Positions 35,501-46,099 are shown, counted from the stretch's first letter. The stretch: DNA of 64,000 bases from Zymoseptoria tritici IPO323 (GCF_000219625.1 NC_018210.1:1860001-1924000), one strand, 5' to 3'. Made by a program: numbers and translations. Notes: generated by a model not told the origin, from the sequence alone.

Positions 35501-36355
35501 CGCTAGGGAGTGCAGTTGTCGATTGCAGCAGTATATGCTTTTTAGTAACGCGCAGACACCTATTCCGGACAGCACTGCGATTACCCGCCGCTTTACGCCC
35601 TAGCTCTGGAGATATATTCCTAGCTAGTTCGGGAACTAACTGTAGTATCGCGGATGCTATGTCCGTCCGAGTAAGCTAGCAACTAGACCCACGCGCCTAA
35701 GCATGTAATTAGCTAGGATAGCCTTCCGTAGCAGACCTAATATCCCCTTAAAGAGTGCCTGTATTAATAGTACGCACTCTCCTATCGACTAAACCGCACC
35801 CTTGTAATCTAGATCTTCCGCGGGCATCTTTTGGTCCTACTGCCCGAACTCCTGAAAACGTAAGCATGTGTCCGTATATACACTAGACCTCCTTACCTAG
35901 CGCCCCCGCAACATCTCCAGTTCGTTGCACACTGCTTCCGTGTTTATCTACTTACCGGGAGGCATATGCTTAGATACTCTTGTATATATCTGATCTTTCT
36001 GCAACAGACTAGCTAACCTCTTAGTCCTAGTAGCTGCCGTCTCTGCCTAATTAGACGACGAGGCGCCCTTCTCACATAAGATATACAGCTCTACAAAGGT
36101 CCTAAATGTTATCCCTAACTCCTTTATTTAGGCTAGCAGGAGGTCTACCTTCTCTCTCTTCGTCTTGCCTTCGCCGTAACGGTTTCTCGGTCTCCGGACA
36201 CTAGCATCCCGACTCTTGCTCGATCCAGACCCGCTGGCATTCGACGTCGACTAGGAGGGCGTTCGGACTAGAGGCGCCGGCTTAGGTAATTTGCGTTTAC
36301 GCTGCGGACGCCCCCTTCGGGCGGCTAGAGTCGAGGCTTCTATAACTGTAGACAT
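32560..36355 (-). pseudogene. Transposon frame 2: DUF6589-like long protein, RIP-degraded
   Basis: A single reading frame can be followed from the ATG at 36355 (MSTVIEASTLAARRGRP) for more than 3 kb without a frameshift: codon phase agrees at 36355, 35575, 34618, 33862 and 33289. Stops within it are TAG or TAA. The N-terminus is basic; the middle has a Gln-rich 14-residue repeat (34451-34702). The C-terminal half resembles fungal DUF6589 proteins, with LPLLGLFYLKMCLI, then QRAILANGLVN, an (F)EIDRANEFLN segment and later LPFYAMDLYAIG. DUF6589 proteins are abundant, repeat-like fungal proteins; a transposase role is inference. The 3' end is uncertain because the signal fades near 32560. Confidence 0.65.
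34451..34702. repeat. 42-bp tandem repeat, six units, Gln-rich 14-residue period
   Basis: Six contiguous 42-bp units begin at 34451, 34493, 34535, 34577, 34619 and 34661. In the frame of the DUF6589-like protein each full unit carries four TAG/TAA codons. Reading these as former Gln codons gives a repeat of Gln-Ser-Thr-Phe-Gln-Leu-Ser-Gln-Gln-Gln-Tyr-Pro-Ala-Thr type. A diverged unit precedes it near 34400. Confidence 0.9.
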
Positions 36356-36429
36356 ATGCACGAGGACAATATACTAGTAGAGAGAGATAACGAGGCGATG
36401 TTAAGGGCTCGAGCGGGGCTATTATTATA

Positions 36430-39400
36430 ATACGCTAAAATCTGAAATCCTTAGCAAAACAGTCCACATCTTCAACTAGTCGACCTCTTTATAGACACTA
36501 TCGACACCTAAACCCTACTAACTAAACCGATGCTTCTAGGGCACTGCGTTCGCTACCTGCGTCCGACTGCGCGATGTTGTTACGATTATTAGTTCGGGCG
36601 ACACTATAGCCGGCACCGGAGAAGCTAACTAACGTCTAGCTGGCCGAATCTAGTTCGGATTTAACACAGTGCCGAAACGACGGCCGTCCGAACGAACTCT
36701 ATTGTCGGATGCTTTAGGCGTAGCCTTTCGATAGCTAGTAGAAACTCCGGAATACGCTCTAGGCAGCGGGGTAAGACGGCGGACGGAAGAGCTAGGCGCG
36801 CGATTAGGAGGGAGGACGGCTCTACTAGATTACGCCTGCATAACCTTTAGCCTTTTAGGGACAGGCGCAGGCGGCTTACCGACTAGAGGGCTAGGCTCTC
36901 GTACCGGACCGGCGTAAGGACTATAGACGGACTAAGCAGCAAGCTTATAGTTTGGCTTACTAGCAGCCCTTACATCGTCCGAAGCGGACCTAGGAGATCG
37001 CTTAGGACTTGCAGAGAGTTCGAGACTTAGATAGCGCTTCTACGCACGAATACGATGCGCCCCGACGCGTTCCTAACTCTCCTACAATTCCTAGGCCTCG
37101 ACCGATTACGCTAGCTTAAGCAACACTAACAGCTTCGAAACTAGTATAGTTACAAGCTTAGGAGACGGTCGGAAGTCTACAGCAGAACAGGCTAGCTCGA
37201 CCTAGCGAGCTATTACGTCTCCCTTCGCATTAGGCGAGCCGAATATAGAAGCAAGATGCGCGATTACCGTCTAAGGTAGAAGAGAACCGGGCATACTAGG
37301 GAACAGTGCCTTTTTGTAATACAATTTAGCTGCGCTAGGCTCCCATTTGTTTAGACCCTCGCGGATCGTCTTCTCGTACGGGCGTCTAGCATAGGCAGCA
37401 TCTAGGTCCGCCGAAGACAGAATCTATTCGGAAAAGCGGTCGGTAGGTAATATTATATCCTAGTCGCAGATGTCATAGTAGTTCTTACGGATACGCCCTT
37501 TAGGCAGTGGCTCTACGAAGGGCTTTAAAGCAGCGACGCGACGACAGTCGACCGGACTATCTGCATTACGTCTAGCGTTCACAAACTCCTACACAGAATA
37601 GTTTATGTTGTCGCGCTTCTACTAAGGACCTAGTTTCGCCCTCGGCTTCTTGCGTGCCGCCGACGGCAGTCCGACAGGCGCCGGCTCGTTAGCATCTAAT
37701 CTAGCGTCAGACAGCGCATCGGCGAGATCACTAGCCTCTTTCTCCTGCTCCGAGTTTAAGAATCTGTCCGGGACTACACGAGTCTGGTTTAGTCGGGCCG
37801 GCGACCGGGGGCCTACGATCTATTAGTCGTAAAGGAAGGTAAAAGTTCCGGTGCCCTACTACTTGCTGTTACGCATAGCGCGCCCGGCTTGCTATATAAT
37901 AGTCCGTATGCTAGCGTTCTGCGGAAGGCGGTATTAAACGACCCGTTTAATGTTAGGCAGGTCGACGCCTAGACTAAGAGCCTTAGTCGCGAACAGGATC
38001 CGGATCTTCGAGTCTGGTTTCTAGAACTCCTTAATTACATTTGCCTGCGTTCGCCTAGCCGTCCTGCCGTAGTAGGTTCTTACTATAGCATAGATCTGGT
38101 TAATCGTTAGGCTTCTAGAGAATTAGGCATGTAGGTAGGACCGGAGGCTAGACGCTACGGTATAGATACCCGAGCGACTGTCGATAAACACTACTGTTTT
38201 CTTAATCGACTAGGGATTCGGCACGCTATTAGCTCTAGTAAGGCAATCGGTTAGATATCGAAGCGTCTTGTAGTTCCCGAGCATACTATCTAGAATAGCG
38301 CAACATCGCATAGATATCTTAGATCAGTTAATCGAATCCCGCACGACAACTGTATCGTCGTAAAAGCCGGAGGCCGTCCGATACTTGACAAGGGTGTCCG
38401 GCTCGAGAGTCGCTAAATAACTAAAGAAGCGAACACGATTAGTTAGGGTAGACTAAAGATTCTTTAGACAGGCATATTCTTTCCGAAATCCTCTATCCTC
38501 TATCCCCTACTAGTAAACCAGGTAGAACTCGTCTAATACAAAGAGGCCGAGCCTTTGCCTTACCGCTAGTTTAACTATTAGTTTTATAAACTACGACTGT
38601 ATCGCCATCTTAGGAGACAATATTAGGTAGGTACACTTCCCGGAATATAGCAGCTTCCACTACTAGTCGGTAAGCTCCGCCTTAGTATTCGAGTTTAATA
38701 CTAATAGTTTTCCCTTTAGACACTCGATCTTCTCGAGCTGTTCCTTACTAATCTAATTAAGTAGAAGTACTAAGATCGACATCTTCTTCTGTATTAGCGC
38801 CTATAACTAATATGCTAGACTCTTGCCTACCGAGGTAGCCGCAATCTAGACTAGGTCTTTCTTCTTGAAGAGCAGGTGCTATAGCATACGGACTTGTAGC
38901 TTTCGGGCATAATACGGATACATTAGACGGACCGCGCGCTTAGTTATGTCTACCTACTCCGCCATACTTGCAGCTTGTTATCCGTCTAGAAGCACAGGCG
39001 TTTCGACGGCATAGTTAATCTAGCGGCATACCTTATTAAACGCGCGGCGGCGCGCTATTGCAACTAGCTAGTCTAGCATATTAGCAGGCAGAGAAATAGA
39101 AGGTGTGTAGCATTCGTTAGGGGCCCCGACCTAAGCGGCTTTAACTACGTCTACATTGTAGGCATTCCTCTATACCGACTAGAATACCCGCTCTAGCAGC
39201 CGCCTAACTAACACGTCGTCTTCTTCGACCGGAATCTCTTCGGTTAGTGCTAATACTATCTTCTCTAGCTATCCTTCCCGCCGAATAAAATGCACTTTTA
39301 TACTGCCCCTACATAAAATCGTCTAAAGGGCGATGTCTAATACTAACGGTTCTATAGGGTTTTGCAGACTACCCTAGAGGTCCTCGCTATTATCGAAGTT

Positions 39401-39661
39401 ACTTAGGACGTTAGACAGACTATTACTGTCGTCGTCGTCGTCGTCGTCGACCACCCGAATGCGCTTAGGTACGCTAGCAAAAGCAGTAATTTCTGCACGC
39501 GAAAACGACTCGTCCGATCGATCCTCCTTATTAGTCGCCTTATCTAACGCATTGCCAACTTGTCCGGACTCGCTAGCGCCAAAGCTACTTAAGGTACTCG
39601 TCGCGAAAGATCGGGTTAGGTTGGAATTCAACCTAGAAAGACAAGATTTATAGCGCGGCAT
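36430..39661 (-). pseudogene. Transposon frame 1: RecQ-like SF2 DNA helicase, RIP-degraded
   Basis: The ATG at 39661 (MPRYKSCLSRL) opens a frame that stays in phase through the helicase motifs (codon starts 39661, 38878 and 38008 agree). Motif I is AATSVGKS (about 38830-38850), followed by ILVLLLN and a DE box in VLDEFYLVY. The second RecA-like lobe has VVFIDSRSGI, then motif V TKALSLGVDLPNIKRVV and motif VI QAGRAMR (about 37880-38000). This order is that of RecQ-type ATP-dependent helicases. An acidic run of seven Asp codons (gtc repeat, about 39428-39450) lies in the N-terminal region. The C-terminal third is basic and disordered. Internal stops are TAG/TAA at Gln or Trp positions. Such helicases occur in fungal subtelomeric and mobile elements. 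Confidence 0.8.
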
Positions 39662-39958
39662 CCTAAAATCGGCTTTAGTTAAGTTAGGGAGCAGACAGCT
39701 GGCTATCTAATAGACAAATTTTGGTTAGCATTAGACAAAAACTGAAGGAGGAGTAGGCATTGCCGTTTCGCTATATAAACGCGTCGGTTAGACTAAAGAT
39801 ACGCGAAAGCCTACTCTTCGTTCGTCTAACGCGTTAGGTTAAAACAAATAGCAGGAGGTTGTAGAGCACGTTAATCTACATTAGATAACTAAGCCGGATT
39901 TTTAGATTTCATACCTGGTAATGCTGTCGTCGCCGTTAGTCGTACAGACGCGTTTAGG

Positions 39959-40006
39959 TGCTAACACTCTATGTTAGTGTAATTTACATATAAAGCTAAC
40001 ACTCTA
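39959..40006. repeat. Subterminal direct repeat gctaacactctat
   Basis: The sequence gctaacactctat is present twice, starting at about 39959 and 39995, the second inside the right terminal repeat. A near-palindrome (atgttagtgtaatttacat) sits between. This may be a transposase binding site. Confidence 0.6.
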
Positions 40007-40108
40007 TTACCAAAAAACACCAGTTGGGCCCTTAGACTACCTACAGTAGGGCCAGGTGCTTGCACCTGATTGGCCTGATACGCGAGGTGGTCTGAGCGTC
40101 TGAGACTA
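39994..40108 (-). repeat. Right terminal inverted repeat with hairpin
   Basis: Read inward on the minus strand: a 15-nt tip (14 of 15 matching the left tip), a hairpin at 40034-40093 (stem agactacct/aggtggtct, inner aggtgc/gcacct), then taag and an inner motif ggtaatagagtgttagct at 39994-40011. The motif differs from the left copy by one base. The hairpin stem starts exactly 15 nt from the tip at both ends. Confidence 0.85.
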
Positions 40109-40117
40109 ATGACGCTG
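40109..40117. repeat. Target-site duplication, right copy
   Basis: Exact copy of the 9-mer at 28499-28507, immediately outside the right terminal repeat. Confidence 0.85.
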
Positions 40118-42128
40118 CCCTGGTCTCTCCCCGACTTCTTCCTGCCGGGGAACGAATCTTCCTTGTGAAGAACGTCTTTCGGGTACGTACAGCAGCGACA
40201 TCTTGACATGTACACGGCACGGCGTTGGCAGTTCCCCGGACCTGTGCCTTTTCATATGCCGCGCTGACCTCCTTGCACTCGTCACCGCCATTCCTCGGTG
40301 ATCCGCCACCACCGGTCAAGGAGAGCTCGCTGTGAGATTCCCTTCCTCGCAATCCGGCCTTGCGCCTTGCGAACATCCCGGCGCATCGCACCCATGTTTC
40401 TCGTCACTGTTCGACTCACACTCCCCCGCCGAGGTCACTCGGATCCGGATTTCGACATCTTCCATCACGTACGCCGAGACCGAGTCTCTGGCGATTTAGG
40501 CGAGAGCAGGGAGTTTGATGCCAACTTGAAGATTTGCCGTCGGCTGCGACACTCCGATTGGTGCAACGGCCTATACGATGTCCTCCCCCGAGGACGATTT
40601 CTCTCCACGTCGGAATTTGAACCGAAGACTTCACCACAACGAGGAGTCGAGTCAACGTCGATTCCACGGCTTAGTCCGCTCCTCCGGGTTTGAATACCAT
40701 CAGAACATGCCGTCATATAAGACCGATATTCAGGCATTTGAATATACTTCTTACACTGTGCCAATCGGATTCATTGGCAAGAAGGCGTGCATGCCGCACG
40801 CTCGTCGTCGCTGGCAGCAACAACCGATGAAATGCCTGCCTTTCAGCCCTAGAAGATCCGATGCTGGCCCTCGTGAGCGCACCGAGGATTACACAGATCT
40901 TTCATCTTTGGCTCGGGCTTTGAGGGTGACAGAGCTGTACAAGCATATCTCCCGCACCTACAACCAGTTGACTGACATGAGCAGTAAGCAAAGGCAAAAG
41001 TGCTGTACTCCAATCGCGGCTATACAACGACACGATTGCGCATAGACCGAGGAGCAAGCGTTACGTAGCTCGTTCAGTCGTCATTCCTCGCGTCAAAGAT
41101 ATCAAATAATTGCAACGAACACTGCACGGGTATCTCGCCGATCTCCGACCACACGCCATCCGCGAGCAGAGGTTTGCTGCCTACAGGACTTTTCACCCTT
41201 CCAAGCAGGGAACACCAAGTCTCCTTCGATCGCTCTCCAGACACGATTCTTAACCTTCTTGGCCAGCATTGCCTTGTACAGTCGATCTTCACTTTTCAAT
41301 CCTATCCAAAGCATCGGCCTTCGCCTAGACCTGTCACCCATCGTCGGCTCAGCGCCCTAATTTGACAGTGGATCTCACGGATGTTCGGGCCTGTCATTAC
41401 CTAGCAAGGCCACGTGCGGACCACACCCATGCACGAAGTCCGCAGTGACGAGGTGTTTAACATTTGGCGACTTCAGAAACTCCAATAATCTGCTGGAGAT
41501 CGCAGAATCTGCGCATGTATTCGCGGAAGGACAAAGGTTCAGTTTATGGTCGTCTGTGACTTCGCGATGACCATCAGAGCGAAGGTTTTGCAAGCTTGAC
41601 ATCGCTGAAGCAGTCTTTCCGGATATCTCTCGTTCGCTTCGTCATGCTTGATTGCTGACGCTCCTCGATCTCGCGATCCGAGCGCTAGCTCTTTTCAAGA
41701 TCATCACGTTGGCCATGCAGCCTTATGATGCCAGTGATGCACTGTAGAAGAAGCGACTAGGAGGCTTGGGTGTATAGAATGCGCACTGTCCTTCACAGCC
41801 AAGACTGTGGCCACAACGAACAGGGATCAGCTACTGGCCGAGGACAGTTCTCGGGCTTGTGCCTCGTCTCGCGGTCGTCTTCGCCTACTGTTGCCAGTCG
41901 ATCATGACATGAAGCCGCGAGCGCGGGTCTAGAGAGCATCATCAGAGAGCCATACGGAGTGACGGACTGGTGTCTTGGCACTCATATCATCAAGTCACTC
42001 GGCCTAGGTCTCGGACGGGCGGCTCATTGTAGCTTTCACGATGGCACAGACGAGTTCCGGCTTGTTCGAATACTGCCATGTCCACGCCGGTGTCATACTT
42101 CTCTTCAATTTCATCTCCCACAACCAAC
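40118..42128. other. 2 kb without supported gene right of transposon
   Basis: Normal host composition resumes immediately after the target-site duplication. Frames such as 40298-40693 (+), 40578-41045 (+, MSSPEDDFSPRRN) and 40041-40391 (-) overlap and show no domain. A decayed or lineage-specific gene is possible. The 3' flank of the P450 gene is at the right end. Confidence 0.4.
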
Positions 42129-43802
42129 TCAAGCCATCGGCCGCAAAACATCAATCTCACCCTCCCGCTTCCTAACCTGCATCTTCGTCGCAGGATTCGC
42201 AATCATCGACCCTTCGAACTTGAGATCCGGCAGTCGTTCTTGACCTGACCCAAATCTCCACTCGTATTCGATGAGTAAGAAGCAAACAATGATTTTCATC
42301 TCGTTGGATGCGAAGAATCGCCCAGGACAGGCGTGGACGCCATGACCGAAGCCGAGGTGATCTACGGAGGTTGAGACGAATTGATGTTGGTTTTCCTCGC
42401 CGGGTCGCTCGCGCATTTTGAGATATCGCCAGGCGTCGAAGGTCGAGGGATGAGCGTAGATGTTGTTGTCGCGTGTTCCGCTGTCGATGAAGATTGAGTA
42501 GCTGTTCTTTGGGAGGACTGCTGTATGTTAGTCGCCGGATGCTGCTTGCGGCTGCGTGGATGGGTGACATACCTGTGCCGTCTGACAACACAACGGCCTT
42601 CTCGGCGACTCTGCCCATTGCCACTATAGAAGTTCAGCAGCTGTACGAAGGAGCATTCGAGGTTCAACAAACTTACTGCTAGACAAAGGAAAGTATCTCT
42701 GACACTCCTTCATAAACGAGTCAAGTAACTTCATCTTATAAAACGCACTCATCGACCACCCATCACTCCTCAAAACCTTGACCATCTCCTCTCGCAGCGG
42801 CAGCTGAATCTCTGGATGCTCGCAACTAGCCACCAAACACCGCATAACCATCTCAGTCGTCGTGTGAATGGCCGCCATGGACAGAGCCAATTGCGTCTCG
42901 ACGAGGAACATCTGACGACCCTTTGCCATTTCCATCGTCCAAGAAAAGACGTCCGGCAGCGACTTCGGCGGCGCACCTGCCGCAATCGCCGCCTCGCGGA
43001 TCTTCAAGCGCTTTTCAACCTGCGGCTCCGCCAAACGCTGGGCAGCTCGAAGCTCCGCCTTAGCATTTCGAGACTCCGGTAAAAATCGATGAGCAATCGG
43101 ACGAAGAATCGCAGGAAAGCCGCGCAGTCTGTTCACAGCCTGATTGACAGAAATCGTATAGCGCGTTGAGATGCCCAACCACTCTTCATCGCGTGCGAGT
43201 TCTTTGCCGCCAAAGATGCGACTCGATACGCGGCCTACGACATTGTAGATGAACGTCCTCACCTCTACGTCCGACCAGTCTTTCGCATCGCCCAGCCATG
43301 GACGTATGGCGCAGTCTGCCTCCTCGACGAGATCCTCTGTAACGAGACCTAGACTCTGAGTGAGCTTGGCCTGCACCACGTCTCGAAGGATACCATTCGA
43401 TGACTTGAAGAGCTCGCGGAAGGGTTCCATTCCCGGCAACTGCGCATGGAAGTCGACGTCGCCGACGCGGGTGAAGCTCATGTCGGGGTTGTTTCGCAGC
43501 TCGTGCGCGAATCGATTTGGCAGGATGATTTTGTATCCGGCGCTGGTGAAGACTTGGAATGGGCCATTGGTCGTTTCGAGCCCTTTGGCGGTGAGTTCTG
43601 TCTCGCGCGTGGCGAAGATGGATGGATCTGGACGCGAGGATTTGGTTTTTTGATCGTCGAGCTCGATGACGGGTATGCCTGGGTAGGGTCTTTGTACGTC
43701 GATGAGCTTGTAGTAGATGAGAGCTAGAAGGAAGGCGCCGGCAATGATCTGGAAGAGAAGCGGAATATCTAGCATTGCTTTGAACACTCCCGTGGACGCC
43801 AT
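42129..43802 (-). CDS. Cytochrome P450 monooxygenase, three exons
   Basis: Membrane-anchored class II P450 of 522 residues, probably in the endoplasmic reticulum. Exons are 43802-42677, 42623-42573 (only 51 bp) and 42520-42129; introns 42676-42624 and 42572-42521 have canonical sites (CTAAC branch-like sequence before the second acceptor). An N-terminal hydrophobic anchor is at about 12-31. The I-helix is AAIHTTTEMV (310-319), with His where many P450s have Asp before Thr-Thr. The ExxR motif is ECQR (366-369). The haem loop FGHGVHACPGRFF has its ligand Cys at 457. Overall the protein looks like fungal secondary-metabolism P450s of the ent-kaurene oxidase/CYP68-like group; the substrate is unknown. 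No synthase gene is adjacent, so a cluster role is unsupported. Confidence 0.9.
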
Positions 43803-44878
43803 GATTGAGAAGGTGGATGGTTCGAATTGGTGTAGAGCTCATCAAGCAAAGGTGTCGGTGTGATGTCCACCATCTTCTCCGAGGTGCACCTGATCGTTTT
43901 GAACCACATCTCCGCATCGTGTTCCTGTGGTAGCCTGTCCAGCGTAGCTAGGATGCCCTGTCCAGTTCGATAGGCATCCGGACAAGGCGACCTACTCTGA
44001 ACTCGGTGTCCTCAGATCGGAGGTCGTCGCCGACATAATTCCGCTGCTAACATTGGTGGGAGATTCCCGGCCATCACTGGTAACGGCAAAGGCACCCAGC
44101 ATCATCCAGAGCCGATCATGTCGTGTATCTCCGCGAATCTGGGTAACGGCCTGTAGACAGAGTTGTGAGTCCTGGAGCGGTGTATGTTGACCTCTCACGA
44201 CTGACGGTGAGATCTGTCTCCAAAGACACTCACATCAATTGTTCAAAAATGAACGCATGCTCAAGCGAGCGCGGGGTCATGAATGCAGTCAATGTTTTTG
44301 TTCCAATCCGTCGTTGTGCTGTCTGTGGTGATGTCAAATCCGAGCTAGCGTGGAAATCTGACAGTAATGGGCAAAAAGAATCGCACGCTCCATAATCCCC
44401 ATTGTCTCATACCGCCGCCGCCACGTGTATTCCAATACCGCCACCTCATGGTCTGAAGTTCTCTGCCCGATTTCTCGGCTGAAGGATTCCTCAGAAGCTC
44501 AAGGCCGCACGCAGCAATCGCTCGTTGCCGAAGCGAGTGGACGACCACCACAAGGCTCGAACTGAGCACATGACGTCGGAGTGGAAAGGTACCAGAAGTG
44601 GGGGGAACGTGTTCTCCTACTTGAGCCATTACAGCTGATGTCACGTGAGAGAATTGAGCAATATATAGGTACACTGATGCTGTTGTCTTCCTCCATTCAC
44701 GATGAGCACTGTCAGACTGCACGACAGCACTCAAGATCTGATGAGCTGTTCAAGAGCATGCCTCTGTATCAATACCACAATCCATGTACACTAATGCCTC
44801 AACTGCGGACACCTCCAACGCCATCGCTGTTGACGCCAATACCACGGATCTCATCCTCCTGTATGCTAGACGACCTAC
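43803..44878. other. 1.1 kb intergenic, P450 promoter side
   Basis: Between the P450 start and the carrier stop. Overlapping short frames on both strands have no domain. No RNA gene seen. Confidence 0.4.
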
Positions 44879-46099
44879 TCATATCCCAAACGCAATCTTC
44901 ATCCTTTCGTAAACATAGAAACTCGTAGCCACCATGGGCACAACTTTGACATATCCAATGCCGAGTCCCACATAAAAGCCACGCCATCCTCGCTCCTGTA
45001 GAATGCTGCGCCCGACCTCGATCATCGTAAGTCTGTGCCCGTCGCCTACCACTCCACCGACTTGCATTCTCCTGCGAACGACCTCGAATGGGTAGCTGAC
45101 GGTTTGGCTCACGAATCCAGCGATGGCTCCAGTGGCCAGCTCCGCCCATGCTCGTAGTGGAGCGGGTTTGCCAGGCGCTAATTGTCGTTGCGAGCGCTCG
45201 GAGAGAGGAAGCACGGTATATGGCGCAAGCTTGGGCAGTCGCATCATATCTCCGGCCGAATCGTGCGTCAGGAATGATGCTCCTGCGTATGGTATCATGC
45301 CCCATAATGTTGGTGTGAAGCCGCGATAGAAGTTCCCCAGACCCGTTGAAGGCGTGGCCTTTTGCACAATGGTCTGCGTGGCTTCGATCGTAGCTGCGGC
45401 CGTGGAAGGAAGTCCGGCAGTCACTGTACGAACAGGCGCAGCAGCGGGAGGACGCTCATTGTATATTATACCACATATATCACGCACGCCAACTCTTTTC
45501 GTAGACTTGGTCTCCCATGCCAGTCGCACGCGAATAACCTCCAAAGGATACGTGCAGAAAACAGAGACGATCCCGGCAAGAGATCCCGCCGCGAACCGTC
45601 GAGCGTGCGTTTCCTGCTCTTTACTGGGTATCACTACGGCTCTTATCTGTTCGTAGGTCAAGAACTTGATCCCACCGTAAGGGAAAATCCTAAGAAGTGT
45701 AGCACTGTGGCCTCGGAACAGTCCTCTGGTTCCGTTCGCGCTGTAGATGTCCCTGATCGCTCGCACTGCGCCTGCCCATGTTCCCGTGTACTTTTGGAAC
45801 TGCGGGTTGTTGGCTTGGAAGAGGATCTTCACTCGGTCCAGTGGCGCAACGACAGTCTTCGCAGCACAGGCTGCTAGTCCACCCGCTGTCCCACTGCGTA
45901 CGACGTATTCCCAGCTCTGCTTGGGCACTTTGTGCTCGCTCTTGGAGTTCAACGGGAGTATGCTGGAGTGGTCGGTGGGGCATATGGCGGCTTGGCTGTT
46001 GGCGGACGCGGACCGTGTGGTGTCCGTCATCTCATGTGGTTCGTGGGGCGTTGTGTTTGACGTGACATGGCCGGCATGCCCTTCGAAGATGCTTGTCAT
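44879..46099 (-). CDS. LEU5: Mitochondrial carrier, LEU5/SLC25A16 (CoA carrier) type
   Basis: Mitochondrial inner-membrane carrier of 406 residues, single exon. Three carrier repeats are visible, each with its signature: PLDRVKILF, PLEVIRVRL and PFEVVRRRM. Family-specific sequences include SGTAGGLAACAAKTVVAPLDRVKI, the sequence RGLFRGHSATLLRIFPYGGIKF, and YRGFTPTLWGMIPYAGASF. This pattern fits the yeast Leu5 and human SLC25A16 group, which supports coenzyme A accumulation in the matrix. A Ser/Thr-rich N-terminal extension of about 60 residues precedes repeat 1, and an Ala/Thr/Pro insert lies between helices 3 and 4. The ATG at 46099 (MTSIFEGHAG) is first in frame; MTDTTRS is an alternative start. 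It diverges from the methyltransferase gene with 427 bp between. Confidence 0.88.
   Translation of the reverse strand: MTSIFEGHAGHVTSNTTPHEPHEMTDTTRSASANSQAAICPTDHSSILPLNSKSEHKVPKQSWEYVVRSGTAGGLAACAAKTVVAPLDRVKILFQANNPQFQKYTGTWAGAVRAIRDIYSANGTRGLFRGHSATLLRIFPYGGIKFLTYEQIRAVVIPSKEQETHARRFAAGSLAGIVSVFCTYPLEVIRVRLAWETKSTKRVGVRDICGIIYNERPPAAAPVRTVTAGLPSTAAATIEATQTIVQKATPSTGLGNFYRGFTPTLWGMIPYAGASFLTHDSAGDMMRLPKLAPYTVLPLSERSQRQLAPGKPAPLRAWAELATGAIAGFVSQTVSYPFEVVRRRMQVGGVVGDGHRLTMIEVGRSILQERGWRGFYVGLGIGYVKVVPMVATSFYVYERMKIAFGI

Larger units (their letters stand above)
28508..40108 (-). mobile_element. 11.6 kb RIP-inactivated DNA transposon with RecQ-like helicase and DUF6589-like protein
   Basis: The element is bounded by matching inverted ends (tagtctcagacgc at 28508-28520; its complement gcgtctgagacta at 40096-40108) and an exact 9-bp target-site duplication. 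Inside are at least four minus-strand coding frames in order: RecQ-like helicase, long DUF6589-like protein, Cys-motif/coiled-coil protein, and Ala/Lys/Gln-rich protein. Stops in the frames I translated are nearly all TAG or TAA, the mark of CpA-to-TpA change. Sequence outside the duplication, and the last 30-100 bp of each end, is not RIP-like. The superfamily is not settled; the duplication length, TIRs and transposase-like frame suggest a cut-and-paste DNA element. It is not autonomous in its present state. Confidence 0.85.

Noticed and set aside
39428..39450. gtc trinucleotide run as an independent microsatellite feature
   Set aside because: It is part of the helicase pseudogene, where it encodes an Asp run; recorded there.
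40298..41045. Two overlapping plus-strand frames (131 and 155 codons) right of the transposon
   Set aside because: They overlap in different frames, are Arg/Ser-rich, lack domains and show no splice signals that extend them.
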